A stretch of 56,265 bases of DNA from Streptococcus sp. HMSC078D09 (GCF_001813675.1 NZ_KV813675.1:592118-648382), one strand, 5' to 3'. Numbered from the stretch's first letter, positions 34,087 to 42,750 are shown. Notes: generated from the letters alone by a model not told the origin. Numbers and translations are program-made.

Positions 34087-34519
34087 AGTTGGATCCAGAT
34101 GTGGCTGTATCTGCGCCACTGTCTGTTGCTGTGGAGCCTTGGTCTTGTGCAGCAGATGAACTGGTTTCTGTAGCAGATGAGCTATCGGTTTCTTTTTGTG
34201 AACTTGTTTCTGTATTGCTTGAATTGGTTTGTGTATTGGTGTTAGTATCTGTATTGGTAGCGCTTGAGTCAGAGCCCTTTTCATGAACCACGACGACACT
34301 GGTGCTACTAGAGGGTTTATCTTCTGTCTTTTGATTGTCTTTATTGAGCAGGCTCATAATGGTAAAGGAAGTGACGATAATCCCTAAGAGACTGGCAATC
34401 GTAGCTACAACCGTTTGAAATACGGACAAACCTTGTTTGACTTTCTCACCGCGAGATGGTCTTGAATCTACTTTTTCCTCAGGTTTTTGGTTTTTGTTAC
34501 TTCTTGAATATTGTGACAT
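34085..34519 (-). CDS. Membrane protein with Ser/Thr-rich extracellular tail (DUF6556-like)
   Basis: 144 residues: basic cytoplasmic N-terminus (about 1-33), one transmembrane helix (about 34-58) and a low-complexity tail of Ser, Thr, Asp, Asn and Glu, without a sortase signal. The plan fits a family of short streptococcal proteins of unknown function (DUF6556, recognised by layout only). I start it at ATG 34519 because AAAGAGA is 6 nt upstream; the ATG two codons earlier lies inside that spacing. The tail composition suggests a flexible, possibly glycosylated surface region. Confidence 0.7.
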   Translation of the reverse strand: MSQYSRSNKNQKPEEKVDSRPSRGEKVKQGLSVFQTVVATIASLLGIIVTSFTIMSLLNKDNQKTEDKPSSSTSVVVVHEKGSDSSATNTDTNTNTQTNSSNTETSSQKETDSSSATETSSSAAQDQGSTATDSGADTATSGSN

Positions 34520-34645
34520 GTTCATTCTCTTTCTATCAAAAATTGTTTTTTTAACACTTTCCTATTATAAGTCATTTTCTGAAAAATGTCTAAAAAGAAC
34601 TGAATTTTATAGAGTGATTTTGCTGGATCTCTCTTTATCAAATCC

Positions 34646-34674
34646 TTGTCCCAAGCGGTTAGAAATGATAAAAT
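34646..34674 (+). promoter_or_regulatory. Promoter of the cysteine desulfurase-thiI operon
   Basis: -35 TTGTCC (34646-34651), 17-bp spacer, extended -10 TGaTAAAAT ending at 34674. Confidence 0.7.
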
Positions 34675-34712
34675 AGAAGTTACGTAAAAAGAAAGTGATG
34701 GATGCGTAGGAC

Positions 34713-35855
34713 ATGATCTATTTTGACAATTCAGCAACGACTAAACCCTATCCAGAAGCCCTTGCGACTTATACAGAAGTAGCGACTCGGATCTGGGGCA
34801 ACCCTTCTAGTTTGCACAATCTAGGTAGTCAAGCTACTCGTATTTTGGAAGCTTCTAGAAAACAGATTGCGGAGCTAATTGGCAAGAAAGCTGAGGAAAT
34901 TTACTTCACGTCTGGTGGGACCGAAGGGGACAACTGGATCCTCAAGGGTGTCGCTTTTGAGAAAGCTCCTTATGGCAAGCATATCATTGTCTCTGACATC
35001 GAGCATCCCGCTATCAAGGAGTCCGCTGCTTGGTTAAAGACGCAGGGATTCGAAGTTGATTATGCTCCAGTGGATGCGCGTGGCTTTGTCAAAGTGGATG
35101 CCTTGGCTAGTCTACTCCGTCCAGATACGACCTTGGTCTCTGTCATGGCCGTCAACAATGAGATTGGCTCCATCCAGCCCATCCATGAAATTGTGGCTCT
35201 CCTAGAAGATCGCCCAACGATTAGTTTCCATGTCGATGCTGTTCAAGCTTTAGCCAAGGTAGCAACAGAAGTTTATCTGCCAGAGCGCGTGGACTTTGCG
35301 ACCTTCTCTAGTCACAAATTCCATGGCCTTCGTGGAGTTGGCTTTGTCTACATCAAAGAAGGCAAAAAGATCACACCCCTCTTAACGGGTGGAGGTCAAG
35401 AAAAAGAAATGCGCTCGACAACTGAGAACGTGGCAGGTATCGCAGCAACCGCAAAAGCCCTACGCTTAGCTATGGAAAACCAAGAAGCTTTTGCAAGCAA
35501 GACCCAGCAGATGAAAGAAGTGATCCGCAAAGAATTGGCCAACTATCCAGATGTCACTGTCTTTTCTGGTGGGGATCATTTTGCGCCTCACATCTTGACT
35601 TTCGGGATCAAGGGAGTTCGTGGTGAAGTAGTGGTCCATGCCTTTGAAGAGTTTGATATTTACATTTCGACAACCAGTGCCTGCTCGTCCAAAGCTGGTA
35701 AGCCAGCTGGTACCTTGATTGCCATGGGAGTGGACAAGAGTATCGCACAGACAGCTGTTCGCTTGAGTCTAGACCTTGAAAATGACATGAGCCAAGTCGA
35801 GCAATTCTTGACCAAGTTCAAACTGATTTACGAGCAAACACGAAAAGTACGTTAA
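34713..35855 (+). CDS. Cysteine desulfurase (NifS/IscS-like)
   Basis: 380 residues, PLP-dependent class-V aminotransferase fold. MIYFDNSATTKP start, FTSGGTEGDNW, the PLP lysine in SSHKFHGLRG (about residue 205) and the persulfide cysteine in TSACSSKAG (about residue 329). It takes sulfur from cysteine. It lies 18 bp upstream of thiI, so the sulfur is probably passed to ThiI for tRNA 4-thiouridine rather than to iron-sulfur assembly, as with the NifZ-ThiI pair of Bacillus. Confidence 0.94.
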   Translation: MIYFDNSATTKPYPEALATYTEVATRIWGNPSSLHNLGSQATRILEASRKQIAELIGKKAEEIYFTSGGTEGDNWILKGVAFEKAPYGKHIIVSDIEHPAIKESAAWLKTQGFEVDYAPVDARGFVKVDALASLLRPDTTLVSVMAVNNEIGSIQPIHEIVALLEDRPTISFHVDAVQALAKVATEVYLPERVDFATFSSHKFHGLRGVGFVYIKEGKKITPLLTGGGQEKEMRSTTENVAGIAATAKALRLAMENQEAFASKTQQMKEVIRKELANYPDVTVFSGGDHFAPHILTFGIKGVRGEVVVHAFEEFDIYISTTSACSSKAGKPAGTLIAMGVDKSIAQTAVRLSLDLENDMSQVEQFLTKFKLIYEQTRKVR

Positions 35856-35873
35856 TTTTAGAAGGAAATCAAC

Positions 35874-37094
35874 ATGACCTTAACCTATTCAGAAATTATG
35901 ATTCGCTATGGAGAGCTTTCTACTAAAGGAAAGAACCGCATGCGTTTCATCAATAAACTTCGCAATAATATCCAAGATGTTTTATCTATCTATCCAGCTG
36001 TCAAAGTGACAGCGGACCGCGATCGAGCGCATGCTTATCTGCATGGGACGGATTATGAACCGGTAGCCGAATCCCTCAAGCAGGTTTTTGGAATCCAAAA
36101 TTTTTCACCCGTTTACAAGATTGAAAAATCAGTACCAGCCTTAAAAGCGGCAGTGCAAGAGATTATGAAGGAGATTTACAAGGAAGGCTTGACCTTTAAA
36201 ATCTCAAGTAAACGCAGTGACCATACCTTTGAACTCGATAGTCGCGAGCTCAACCAAACCTTGGGAGGTGCGGTCTTTGAAGCGATCCCAACCATCCAAG
36301 CTCAGATGAAAAAACCAGATATCAACTTGCAAGTTGAAATTCGAGAAGAAGCAGCCTATATTTCTTATGAAACCATTAAAGGAGCAGGTGGCCTTCCTGT
36401 TGGTACGTCTGGCAAGGGTATGCTCATGCTTTCTGGTGGGATCGACTCACCAGTAGCTGGTTACCTAGCCTTGAAGCGTGGTGTGGATATCGAAGCGGTC
36501 CACTTTGCGAGCCCACCTTATACCAGCCCAGGTGCCTTGAAAAAAGCCCATGACTTAACACGGAAGTTGACCAAGTTTGGGGGGAATATCCAATTTATCG
36601 AGGTGCCCTTCACAGAGATCCAAGAGGAAATCAAGGCAAAAGCGCCAGAAGCTTACCTCATGACCCTGACCCGCCGCTTTATGATGCGCATTACAGACCG
36701 CATTCGCGAGGTTCGTGGTGGTTTGGTCATTATCAATGGTGAAAGCTTGGGACAAGTGGCTAGCCAAACCTTAGAGAGTATGCAGGCCATCAATGCGGTA
36801 ACCAATACGCCAGTTATCCGTCCAGTGGTAACCATGGACAAGTTGGAAATCATCGATATTGCCCAAGCCATTGATACCTTTGAAATCTCCATCCAACCGT
36901 TTGAAGACTGTTGTACCATCTTTGCACCAGATCGTCCAAAGACTAATCCGAAACTCAAAAATGCGGAGCAGTATGAGCAACGGTTGGATGTGGAAGCTTT
37001 GGTCGAGCGTGCTGTGTCAGGCATCGTCGTAACGGAAATCACACCAAAAGCAGAAAAAGATGAGGTCGATGACCTGATTGAGGATTTGCTATAG
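35874..37094 (+). CDS. thiI: tRNA 4-thiouridine synthase
   Basis: 406 residues: N-terminal ferredoxin-like and THUMP domain (about 60-165) and an AANH/PP-loop domain with [11 protein letters not shown] (about residues 185-195). It lacks the C-terminal rhodanese domain of E. coli ThiI, as usual in Firmicutes, which is why the neighbouring desulfurase is needed. It adenylates U8 of tRNA and inserts sulfur. A terminator-like hairpin follows. Confidence 0.96.
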   Translation: MTLTYSEIMIRYGELSTKGKNRMRFINKLRNNIQDVLSIYPAVKVTADRDRAHAYLHGTDYEPVAESLKQVFGIQNFSPVYKIEKSVPALKAAVQEIMKEIYKEGLTFKISSKRSDHTFELDSRELNQTLGGAVFEAIPTIQAQMKKPDINLQVEIREEAAYISYETIKGAGGLPVGTSGKGMLMLSGGIDSPVAGYLALKRGVDIEAVHFASPPYTSPGALKKAHDLTRKLTKFGGNIQFIEVPFTEIQEEIKAKAPEAYLMTLTRRFMMRITDRIREVRGGLVIINGESLGQVASQTLESMQAINAVTNTPVIRPVVTMDKLEIIDIAQAIDTFEISIQPFEDCCTIFAPDRPKTNPKLKNAEQYEQRLDVEALVERAVSGIVVTEITPKAEKDEVDDLIEDLL

Positions 37095-37123
37095 GAGAGA
37101 CTGGGAGTATCCAGCCTCTTTTT
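37095..37123 (+). terminator. Terminator after thiI
   Basis: AGAG-CTGG (37096-37104) pairs with CCAG-CTCT (37111-37119, one mismatch), followed by T5. It begins just after the stop codon. Confidence 0.6.
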
Positions 37124-37146
37124 CTTACCAACTTAAAGGAGACAAG

Positions 37147-37689
37147 ATGAAAAAAGTTATCGTTTTAATGACAAGTTTGTTTCTGTTGACAGGCTGTGTC
37201 AAAGTATCATTTACTGGCCCGAAAAAAGAAGAAAAGACCAGCCAGTCAACCAGTAGCAAAAAAGAACCGCTCACATTTGTCAGAGCTGATCAGTACAAAA
37301 ATCAGGACAATGAAATCCTAGAGCTTGCTGAAAAATTTATCAAAGACCATCCAACGATTGGAACTCCAGGAAGATTGTTTGCATTTTTACCAGGCTATAC
37401 CTTTGGAGATGAGGAGAACCGTTTCGCCTTGCTCTATCTGGTGAATCGCACCACTACAACAATTGATCGCGATGGTTCCTTCGTTTTGAACTTAGAATAT
37501 GATGGGGAACCCCTTCTTGAAAATGTGACGGTTGACTATCAAATCAGTGAATCGGGTGTTTTAAAAACGAATATGGCTGCAGCCATTCCTATCAAAATCA
37601 CCAAGGAAACAGAAGAAAAAATGAAGAGCTTGAACGATTCGTCTAAGGCTAAATTGACCATCAGTGACTTTCAATTTAAGAATAAGTAG
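37147..37689 (+). CDS. Uncharacterised lipoprotein
   Basis: 180 residues. Signal peptide with lipobox LLTGC (Cys17), a Ser/Thr/Lys linker, then a beta-rich domain with FLPGYTFGDEENRFALLYLVNRTTTT and a C-terminal strand AKLTISDFQFKNK; it could be an immunoglobulin-like sandwich, but I do not recognise a family. Start at ATG 37147, with AAAGGAGA 6 nt upstream. It lies alone between the thiI terminator and the rplU promoter. Confidence 0.75.
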   Translation: MKKVIVLMTSLFLLTGCVKVSFTGPKKEEKTSQSTSSKKEPLTFVRADQYKNQDNEILELAEKFIKDHPTIGTPGRLFAFLPGYTFGDEENRFALLYLVNRTTTTIDRDGSFVLNLEYDGEPLLENVTVDYQISESGVLKTNMAAAIPIKITKETEEKMKSLNDSSKAKLTISDFQFKNK

Positions 37690-37777
37690 ATGAAGAGTCA
37701 GCTTTGAAAGAGTTCTTAAAATAAAAGATAAAAATTTATTTTTCAAAAGAAAATTCGTTTTCAAAGCGCAAAAATAC

Positions 37778-37806
37778 TTGTCTTTGTCTGATAGAAGTGA
37801 TATACT
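37778..37806 (+). promoter_or_regulatory. Promoter of the rplU-prp-rpmA operon
   Basis: -35 TTGTCT (37778-37783), 17-bp spacer, extended -10 TGaTATACT ending at 37806. The leader is about 135 nt. Confidence 0.75.
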
Positions 37807-37813
37807 AAGAGAG

Positions 37814-37940
37814 TTGACTATGCACATGCCTGTGCAACCGCTCGATCATCGTTGCTCATTTTCATGAGAATAAGTGGTTCGTCCCACGATGCTAGGCGAG
37901 TCTTCACAAAAATACGGGGAAACCCAAAAATACATAGGAG
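37814..37940 (+). ncRNA. L21 ribosomal protein leader (autoregulatory)
   Basis: Long leader ahead of rplU with the expected folding: TGCACA (37821-37826) with TGTGCA (37831-37836) closing a TGCC loop; CTCG (37841-37844) with CGAG (37897-37900); CATCGT (37847-37852) with ACGATG (37886-37891); CTCAT (37855-37859) with ATGAG (37864-37868). The loop GCC can pair with GGC at 37895-37897. Position and shape fit the L21 leader RNA family of Firmicutes, thought to bind L21 or L27 and regulate the operon. Confidence 0.75.
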
Positions 37941-37947
37941 GTGCATA

Positions 37948-38262
37948 ATGAGCACATACGCAATCATTAAAACTGGCGGAAAACAAGTTAAAGTTGAAGT
38001 TGGTCAAGCAGTCTACGTTGAAAAATTGAACGTTGAAGCTGGTCAAGAAGTTACATTTAACGAAGTTGTTCTTGTTGGTGGTAAAAACACTGTTGTCGGA
38101 ACTCCACTTGTTTCAGGAGCTACTGTTGTTGGAACTGTTGAAAAACAAGGAAAACAAAAGAAAGTTGTTACTTACAAGTACAAACCTAAAAAAGGTAGCC
38201 ACCGTAAACAAGGTCACCGTCAACCTTACACTAAAGTTGTCATCAACGCAATCAACGCTTAA
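37948..38262 (+). CDS. rplU: 50S ribosomal protein L21
   Basis: 104 residues beginning [18 protein letters not shown] and ending with the [13 protein letters not shown] tail with the conserved GHRQ.YT motif. It binds 23S rRNA in the large subunit. Start at ATG 37948 with AGGAGGT 6 nt upstream; the longer upstream frame runs through the leader and is not used. First gene of rplU-prp-rpmA. Confidence 0.98.
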   Translation: MSTYAIIKTGGKQVKVEVGQAVYVEKLNVEAGQEVTFNEVVLVGGKNTVVGTPLVSGATVVGTVEKQGKQKKVVTYKYKPKKGSHRKQGHRQPYTKVVINAINA

Positions 38263-38277
38263 TTTTTAGGAGAACAC

Positions 38278-38622
38278 ATGATACAAGCAGTCTTTGAACG
38301 AGCCGAAGATGGCGAGCTGAGGAGTGCAGAAATCACTGGGCACGCTGGAAGCGGTGAATACGGCTTTGATGTCGTGTGTGCATCGGTTTCTACGCTAGCC
38401 ATTAACTTCGTCAACTCTGTTGAGAAGTTTGCAGGCTACGAACCGGATCTAGAATTAAACGAAGAAGAAGGTGGCTTCCTTCGGGTGACAATCCCGACAG
38501 ATATTCCACCACATCAAAGAGAAATGACCCAACTATTCTTTGAATCATTTTTCTTAGGGATGGCAAACTTATCGGAGAACTCTTCGGAGTTCGTCCAAAC
38601 AAGAGTTATCACAGAAAACTAA
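38278..38622 (+). CDS. prp: Ribosomal-processing cysteine protease Prp
   Basis: 114 residues. Catalytic dyad His22 (in [11 protein letters not shown]) and Cys34 (in DVVCASVS), diagnostic of Prp/YsxB. It cleaves the N-terminal extension of L27 before or during ribosome assembly, an essential step in Firmicutes. It sits between rplU and rpmA, and the substrate encoded next to it has the cleavage sequence. Confidence 0.95.
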   Translation: MIQAVFERAEDGELRSAEITGHAGSGEYGFDVVCASVSTLAINFVNSVEKFAGYEPDLELNEEEGGFLRVTIPTDIPPHQREMTQLFFESFFLGMANLSENSSEFVQTRVITEN

Positions 38623-38639
38623 CATGGAGGAAAACAATT

Positions 38640-38933
38640 ATGTTGAAATTGAATCTTGCTAACTTGCAACTTTTCGCCCACAAAAAAGGTGGAGGTTCTA
38701 CATCAAACGGACGTGATTCACAAGCAAAACGTCTTGGAGCTAAAGCAGCTGATGGACAAACTGTAACAGGTGGATCTATCCTTTACCGTCAACGCGGTAC
38801 ACACATCTACCCAGGTGTGAACGTTGGACGTGGTGGAGACGATACTTTGTTCGCAAAAGTTGAAGGCGTAGTACGCTTCGAACGTAAAGGTCGCGATAAA
38901 AAACAAGTTTCTGTTTACCCAATCGCAAAATAA
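38640..38933 (+). CDS. rpmA: 50S ribosomal protein L27 with Prp-cleaved extension
   Basis: 97 residues. The first 12, [12 protein letters not shown], form the extension removed by Prp between Phe12 and Ala13, leaving the mature start AHKKGGGST that reaches the peptidyl transferase centre. RBS ATGGAGGAAAAC precedes the ATG. Last gene of the operon; the stop codon is inside the terminator stem. Confidence 0.98.
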   Translation: MLKLNLANLQLFAHKKGGGSTSNGRDSQAKRLGAKAADGQTVTGGSILYRQRGTHIYPGVNVGRGGDDTLFAKVEGVVRFERKGRDKKQVSVYPIAK

Positions 38934-38955
38934 AAAGGTTCAGTGAACCTTTTTA
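38931..38955. terminator. Terminator of rplU-prp-rpmA
   Basis: AAAAAGGTT and AACCTTTTT around a CAGTG loop, near-perfect palindrome 38931-38955 including the rpmA stop codon. Confidence 0.85.
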
Positions 38956-39037
38956 TCCCGAGCCTTGAAATATTAAGGTGAGGAAGCTAGAAATAGCATA
39001 AATCAAAGCTTTCCGGATTAACGGAAGGCTTTTTTTC
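38956..39037 (+). ncRNA. Possible small RNA with own terminator between rpmA and lacR
   Basis: An 82-nt stretch between two terminators. It contains hairpin GCTAgaaaTAGC (38990-39000 region) with a GNRA loop, and ends with AGCTTTCCG (39007-39015) and CGGAAGGCT (39022-39030, one wobble pair) plus eight T. A promoter is not evident, so it may be a product of read-through past the rpmA terminator. Confidence 0.35.
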
Positions 39038-39089
39038 TTTTATTTATTTAAAAATATCATGTTTACTCTTGTTAATATAATGTTTGAAT

Positions 39090-39117
39090 TTGTGTTTTTT
39101 GAAAAATGTAGTATAAT
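39090..39117 (+). promoter_or_regulatory. Promoter of lacR
   Basis: -35 TTGTGT (39090-39095), 16-bp spacer, -10 TATAAT (39112-39117). TGTTTA at 39060 and TGTTTG at 39080 lie upstream and may be LacR sites. Confidence 0.6.
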
Positions 39118-39150
39118 AGAGACAAATATAGTAGGAATGGAAGTAGTACC

Positions 39151-39897
39151 ATGAAAGATAGCAGACATGTTGAAATTCTTCAGGAACTGGATCGAAAAAG
39201 TGTGGTATCGGTCAAAGAGCTCAAGGAACTTTTTGGGGTGACAGACATGACCATTCGTCGCGATCTGATCGATCTTGAAAAACAAGGTCTTTTAGTTCGT
39301 GTACATGGTGGGGCCCACAAAAAAGTCAAAGATAGCTTATTAGAAGCTTCTCACAGTGAAAAAAATCTGATCAATATTGATGAGAAACGAAGCATTGCCA
39401 AAAAATGTGCAGACTTGATCGAAAATGGGGATACCGTTTTTATTGGCTCTGGTACAACAACAGACTTTATCGGAGATTATTTGGAAGGGAAAGAAATTAG
39501 CATCGTCACCAACTCCCTCCCTATTTTTGAGAAGCTCAAGGATTTTCCAAATTATGATCTGATCTTAGTTGGTGGTCGCTACCGGGTAAAGACACAAACC
39601 TTTGTCGGTCAATTTGCCAATAAACTCTTGAAAGAAATCAAGGTTTCTAAAGCCTTCATCGGGGTGAATGGAATCGATGGCCATAGTGTCTCCACAGCTA
39701 ATGAAGAAGAAGGAAATGGCAATGCCATTATTCTGAACAATGCGATAGAGAAATATGTGGTAGCTGATAACAGCAAGTTTGATAGTTATTCCTTCTACAG
39801 TTTCTATCGTGTGGAAGATCTAAATGCCATTATTACCGATGATAGCATCCCAAAGAAGATCAAAGACAAATATGGCTTTTATACGAAAATTATTTAA
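39151..39897 (+). CDS. lacR: Lactose PTS operon repressor, DeoR family
   Basis: 248 residues. N-terminal DeoR winged helix (RHVEILQELDRKSVVSVKEL, then VTDMTIRRDLIDLEKQG and the VRVHGGA hinge), and a C-terminal sugar-phosphate sensor domain with the GSGTTTDFIGD and GVNGID motifs. LacR represses the lac genes and is released by tagatose-6-phosphate or galactose-6-phosphate. It is transcribed alone (repeat C follows) just upstream of the PTS genes it should control. Confidence 0.9.
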   Translation: MKDSRHVEILQELDRKSVVSVKELKELFGVTDMTIRRDLIDLEKQGLLVRVHGGAHKKVKDSLLEASHSEKNLINIDEKRSIAKKCADLIENGDTVFIGSGTTTDFIGDYLEGKEISIVTNSLPIFEKLKDFPNYDLILVGGRYRVKTQTFVGQFANKLLKEIKVSKAFIGVNGIDGHSVSTANEEEGNGNAIILNNAIEKYVVADNSKFDSYSFYSFYRVEDLNAIITDDSIPKKIKDKYGFYTKII

Positions 39898-39902
39898 GAT
39901 CA

Positions 39903-40084
39903 AGAGGCTGGGACAAAAGTCCTAGCCTCTCGATTATTTTTGGATTGTCGAGCAAGACGCAGTGGTTGAGTAGGCTCTACTACGCTGATTTCATCAGCTT
40001 TTACAGCCCTACTCAACTGTGCGGAGGTGGGACGACGAAATCGAATTCTAACGAATGACCGATTTCTGTCTCACTCTCTTTTTA
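39903..40084 (-). repeat. Structured intergenic repeat, family 2, copy C (inverted)
   Basis: On the minus strand this is nearly identical to 13491-13672 over its whole length, including both complex stems and the GAGGCTaGGAC terminal hairpin. In this orientation the GAGGCTGGGAC hairpin comes first after lacR. With copy B it forms a pair of inverted repeats about 26 kb apart. Confidence 0.9.
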
Positions 40085-40114
40085 CTTTTTTAATAATGTT
40101 AGAAAATGACGGTT

Positions 40115-40128
40115 AGGAAGCGCTTTAA
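40115..40128 (+). promoter_or_regulatory. Candidate cre (CcpA) site upstream of the galactose PTS genes
   Basis: AGGAAGCGCTTTAA matches the TGNAANCGNNNNCA core with two mismatches and is 44 bp upstream of the -35 box. Confidence 0.35.
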
Positions 40129-40171
40129 AGAGGAATATAAACAAAAATAAACAAAATACGACAAAAAATGA

Positions 40172-40200
40172 TTGACATTCAATCAATATAGTGATATACT
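40172..40200 (+). promoter_or_regulatory. Promoter of the galactitol-family PTS genes
   Basis: -35 TTGACA (40172-40177), 17-bp spacer, -10 TATACT (40195-40200). Two direct TAAACA repeats (40138-40143 and 40148-40153) lie just upstream and are candidate LacR sites. Confidence 0.8.
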
Positions 40201-40240
40201 CTAACCATAAAATAAATAGTTAGATAAGGAGGTGGCAACA

Positions 40241-40717
40241 ATGGGATTAAATCAACTCTTTAACAAAGATCTTGTGTTTTGCCTACATGCCAAGGATCAA
40301 ACAGATCTCTTTGAGCAGGTAGCAAGCTTACTTGAAGAGCGACAGATTGTGACACCAACCTATCGTTCCGCTTTGATTGAGCGTGAAAAGTCTTTCCCGA
40401 CTGGATTAGACATGGAATTTCTTGGTAAGGACTTACCAAATGTGGCGATTCCGCACACAGACATTGTCCATAATCTCACTGAGAATGTGGTCGTGGTTCG
40501 TTTGGATCAACCAGTAACCTTCCATAATATGATAGCTCCAGATAAGGAAGTTCAAGTTTCACTTTTATTCTTCATTATCAACAATTCAAGCGCAAGCCAA
40601 ACCAATATTTTGGCCCAGCTGATGGATTTCTTTACATCCAATGGAAATCTCGAAGCTCTATCAAAATTAGATAGTGAAGATAAGCTTTATCAATACATAA
40701 CGGAAACTATTTCCTAA
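40241..40717 (+). CDS. PTS galactitol-family EIIA component (galactose)
   Basis: 158 residues, a mannitol/fructose-type EIIA fold with the phosphorylated histidine in VAIPHTDIVH (His72). It passes phosphate from HPr to the IIB protein. Start at ATG 40241, 8 nt after AAGGAGG; an in-frame GTG three codons earlier overlaps the RBS. Next to lacABCD such a permease imports galactose as galactose-6-phosphate, as described for Streptococcus gordonii. Confidence 0.9.
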   Translation: MGLNQLFNKDLVFCLHAKDQTDLFEQVASLLEERQIVTPTYRSALIEREKSFPTGLDMEFLGKDLPNVAIPHTDIVHNLTENVVVVRLDQPVTFHNMIAPDKEVQVSLLFFIINNSSASQTNILAQLMDFFTSNGNLEALSKLDSEDKLYQYITETIS

Positions 40718-40752
40718 AACATTCGTAAATATTTATAATGGAGGACATCCAA

Positions 40753-41058
40753 ATGATTAAAATTTTAGCTGCCTGTGGTGCAGGTGTTAACTCTAGCCAC
40801 CAAATTAAGAGTGCGGTAGAAGAAGAGTTGTCAAACCGCGGTTATGATGTGCGTTGTGACGCTGTCATGGTCAAAGACGTGAATGAAGACTTGATTTCAG
40901 GTTATGATATCTTTACTCCAATTGCTGCAACTGATTTAGGATTTGATCCTGGTATTCCAGTAATTGAAGCTGGTCCAATTTTATTCCGTATTCCAGCAAT
41001 GAGTGCGCCAGTCTTTGATAACATTGAAGCTGCCATTAAAGAACATGGATTAAGTTGA
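40753..41058 (+). CDS. PTS galactitol-family EIIB component (galactose)
   Basis: 101 residues with the phospho-cysteine in MIKILAACGAG (Cys8) and the P-loop-like turn that follows. It receives phosphate from the EIIA and phosphorylates sugar bound by EIIC. Start at ATG 40753, 8 nt after GGAGG; the longer upstream frame is not needed. Part of the IIA-IIB-IIC transcript. Confidence 0.93.
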   Translation: MIKILAACGAGVNSSHQIKSAVEEELSNRGYDVRCDAVMVKDVNEDLISGYDIFTPIAATDLGFDPGIPVIEAGPILFRIPAMSAPVFDNIEAAIKEHGLS

Positions 41059-41155
41059 TATTTTTTTAAAACAGTTTGTAAGCGTTATCCAATAAAAAAT
41101 TGGGAACACTTTATGCCGTAAATTACAAAAAAATTATAAATCGGGAGGATTTATT

Positions 41156-42631
41156 ATGAATGGCATTATTGATTTTGCCAATAAATTTTTCAAACCCATC
41201 CTAGATATGGGTGCTCCGATCATCATGTTGATCGTCTTGACTTTATTGGCTCTCTTGTTTGGAGTGAAATTCTCTAAAGCCCTTGAAGGTGGTATTAAAC
41301 TTGCCATCGCCCTTACTGGTATCGGTGCCATCATCGGTATGTTGAATGGAGCTTTCTCAGCGTCTCTTGCAAAATTCGTTGAGAACACAGGTATTCAATT
41401 GAATATCACTGACGTTGGTTGGGCACCTCTTGCGACCATCACTTGGGGGTCTGCCTGGACACTTTACTTCTTGTTGATTATGTTGATTGTCAACGTTATC
41501 ATGCTTGCGATCAAGAAAACAGATACACTTGACGTCGATATCTTCGATATCTGGCACTTGTCTATCACTGGTCTTTTGATCAAATGGTATGCGGACAACA
41601 ACGGTGTCAGCCAAGGTTTATCACTCTTCTTGGCAACTCTTGCAGTTGTCCTTGTAGGGATTATGAAAATCATCAACTCAGACTTGATGAAACCAACATT
41701 TGATGATCTTTTGAATGCACCAAGTTCATCACCTATGACTTCAACTCACATGAACTACATGATGAACCCAATCATCATGGTCTTGGATAAAATCTTTGAC
41801 AAATTCTTCCCAGGTCTTGATAAATACGACTTCGACGCTGCTAAATTGAACAAGAAGATCGGTTTCTGGGGATCTAAATTCTTTATCGGTTTCCTTCTTG
41901 GTATCGTCATCGGTATCATGGGTACTCCACATCCAGTTGCTGGCGTCGCAGATGCTGACAAATGGGAATTGGTTATTAAAGGTTGGTTGAGCCTTGGTTT
42001 GACTGCCGGTGTCTGCTTGGAATTGTTCTCATTGATCGGTTCTTGGTTCATCGCAGCGGTAGAACCATTGTCACAAGGTATTACAAACGTTGCTACTAAA
42101 CGTCTTCAAGGACGTAAATTCAACATCGGTTTGGACTGGCCATTTATCGCTGGTCGTGCTGAAATCTGGGCTTGTGCCAACGTACTTGCACCAATCATGT
42201 TGATCGAAGCAGTGCTTCTTTCTAAAGTCGGAAATGGTATCTTGCCACTTGCAGGTATCATCGCTATGGGTGTGACTCCAGCCTTGTTGGTTGTAACACG
42301 CGGTAAATTGATCCGTATGATCATCTTCGGAAGCCTTCTCTTGCCACTCTTCCTTCTTTCAGGAACATTGATTGCACCATTTGCAACTCAATTGGCTAAG
42401 AGTGTTGATGCCTTCCCTAAAGGGGTAGCTTCTACTCAATTGATCACTCACTCAACTCTTGAAGGACCAGTTGAAAAATTGCTCGGTTGGACAATCGGTA
42501 ACGCAACAACTGGTGATATCAAAGCTATCCTTGGTGTAGTTGTCTTCTTGGCATTCTATATCGGAATCTTCGCTTGGTACAGAAAACAAATGATCAAACG
42601 TAACGAAGAATATGCTGCAAATGCAAAATAA
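41156..42631 (+). CDS. PTS galactitol-family EIIC component (galactose)
   Basis: 491 residues with about eleven membrane segments and the GatC signatures GVKFSKALEGGIKLAIALTG and GVAGVADADKW-like loop (HPVAGVADADKW). It is the membrane channel of the sugar PTS. RBS GGGAGG is about 9 nt before the ATG. A clear terminator follows at 42656, so IIA-IIB-IIC form their own transcript apart from lacABCD. Confidence 0.93.
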   Translation: MNGIIDFANKFFKPILDMGAPIIMLIVLTLLALLFGVKFSKALEGGIKLAIALTGIGAIIGMLNGAFSASLAKFVENTGIQLNITDVGWAPLATITWGSAWTLYFLLIMLIVNVIMLAIKKTDTLDVDIFDIWHLSITGLLIKWYADNNGVSQGLSLFLATLAVVLVGIMKIINSDLMKPTFDDLLNAPSSSPMTSTHMNYMMNPIIMVLDKIFDKFFPGLDKYDFDAAKLNKKIGFWGSKFFIGFLLGIVIGIMGTPHPVAGVADADKWELVIKGWLSLGLTAGVCLELFSLIGSWFIAAVEPLSQGITNVATKRLQGRKFNIGLDWPFIAGRAEIWACANVLAPIMLIEAVLLSKVGNGILPLAGIIAMGVTPALLVVTRGKLIRMIIFGSLLLPLFLLSGTLIAPFATQLAKSVDAFPKGVASTQLITHSTLEGPVEKLLGWTIGNATTGDIKAILGVVVFLAFYIGIFAWYRKQMIKRNEEYAANAK

Positions 42632-42655
42632 TCGTCATATGTAGTTTGAAAACTG

Positions 42656-42687
42656 ACACCATATCTGTTGTGGATATGGTGTTTTTA
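42656..42687 (+). terminator. Terminator of the galactose PTS genes
   Basis: ACACCATATC (42656-42665) and GATATGGTGT (42673-42682), perfect 10-bp stem, then T5. Confidence 0.9.
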
Positions 42688-42721
42688 TTTTAAAAAATGT
42701 TCGAAAATAAACAATTTAATG

Positions 42722-42750
42722 TTGACTTTCGTTCAAAATAGGTGTAATAT
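42722..42750 (+). promoter_or_regulatory. Promoter of lacABCD
   Basis: -35 TTGACT (42722-42727), 17-bp spacer, -10 TAATAT (42745-42750). TGTTCGaaaaTAAACA (42698-42713) just upstream is a candidate LacR operator. Confidence 0.7.

Noticed and set aside
33953..34159. A 68-codon frame with a Cys-rich end (…CGCICATVCCC…) as a small Cys-rich peptide gene.
   Set aside because: The Cys-rich part is the antisense of the Ser/Thr-rich gene tail and lies past a terminator; the TTG start has no RBS.
34089..34286. Plus-strand frame of 65 codons opposite the Ser/Thr-rich protein gene.
   Set aside because: It is the antisense shadow of low-complexity codons, with no RBS and no domain.
37852..37947. Upstream in-frame extension of rplU (32 codons).
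   Set aside because: It passes through the L21 leader helices and lacks an RBS; L21 begins [13 protein letters not shown] with a strong RBS at 37948.
38985..39037. Sequence resembling the CRISPR tracrRNA/sgRNA stem (GCTAGAAATAGCA...TCCG...).
   Set aside because: The likeness is a GNRA-capped hairpin by chance: there are no cas genes, repeats or spacers in the window, and the remaining bases do not match a tracrRNA.
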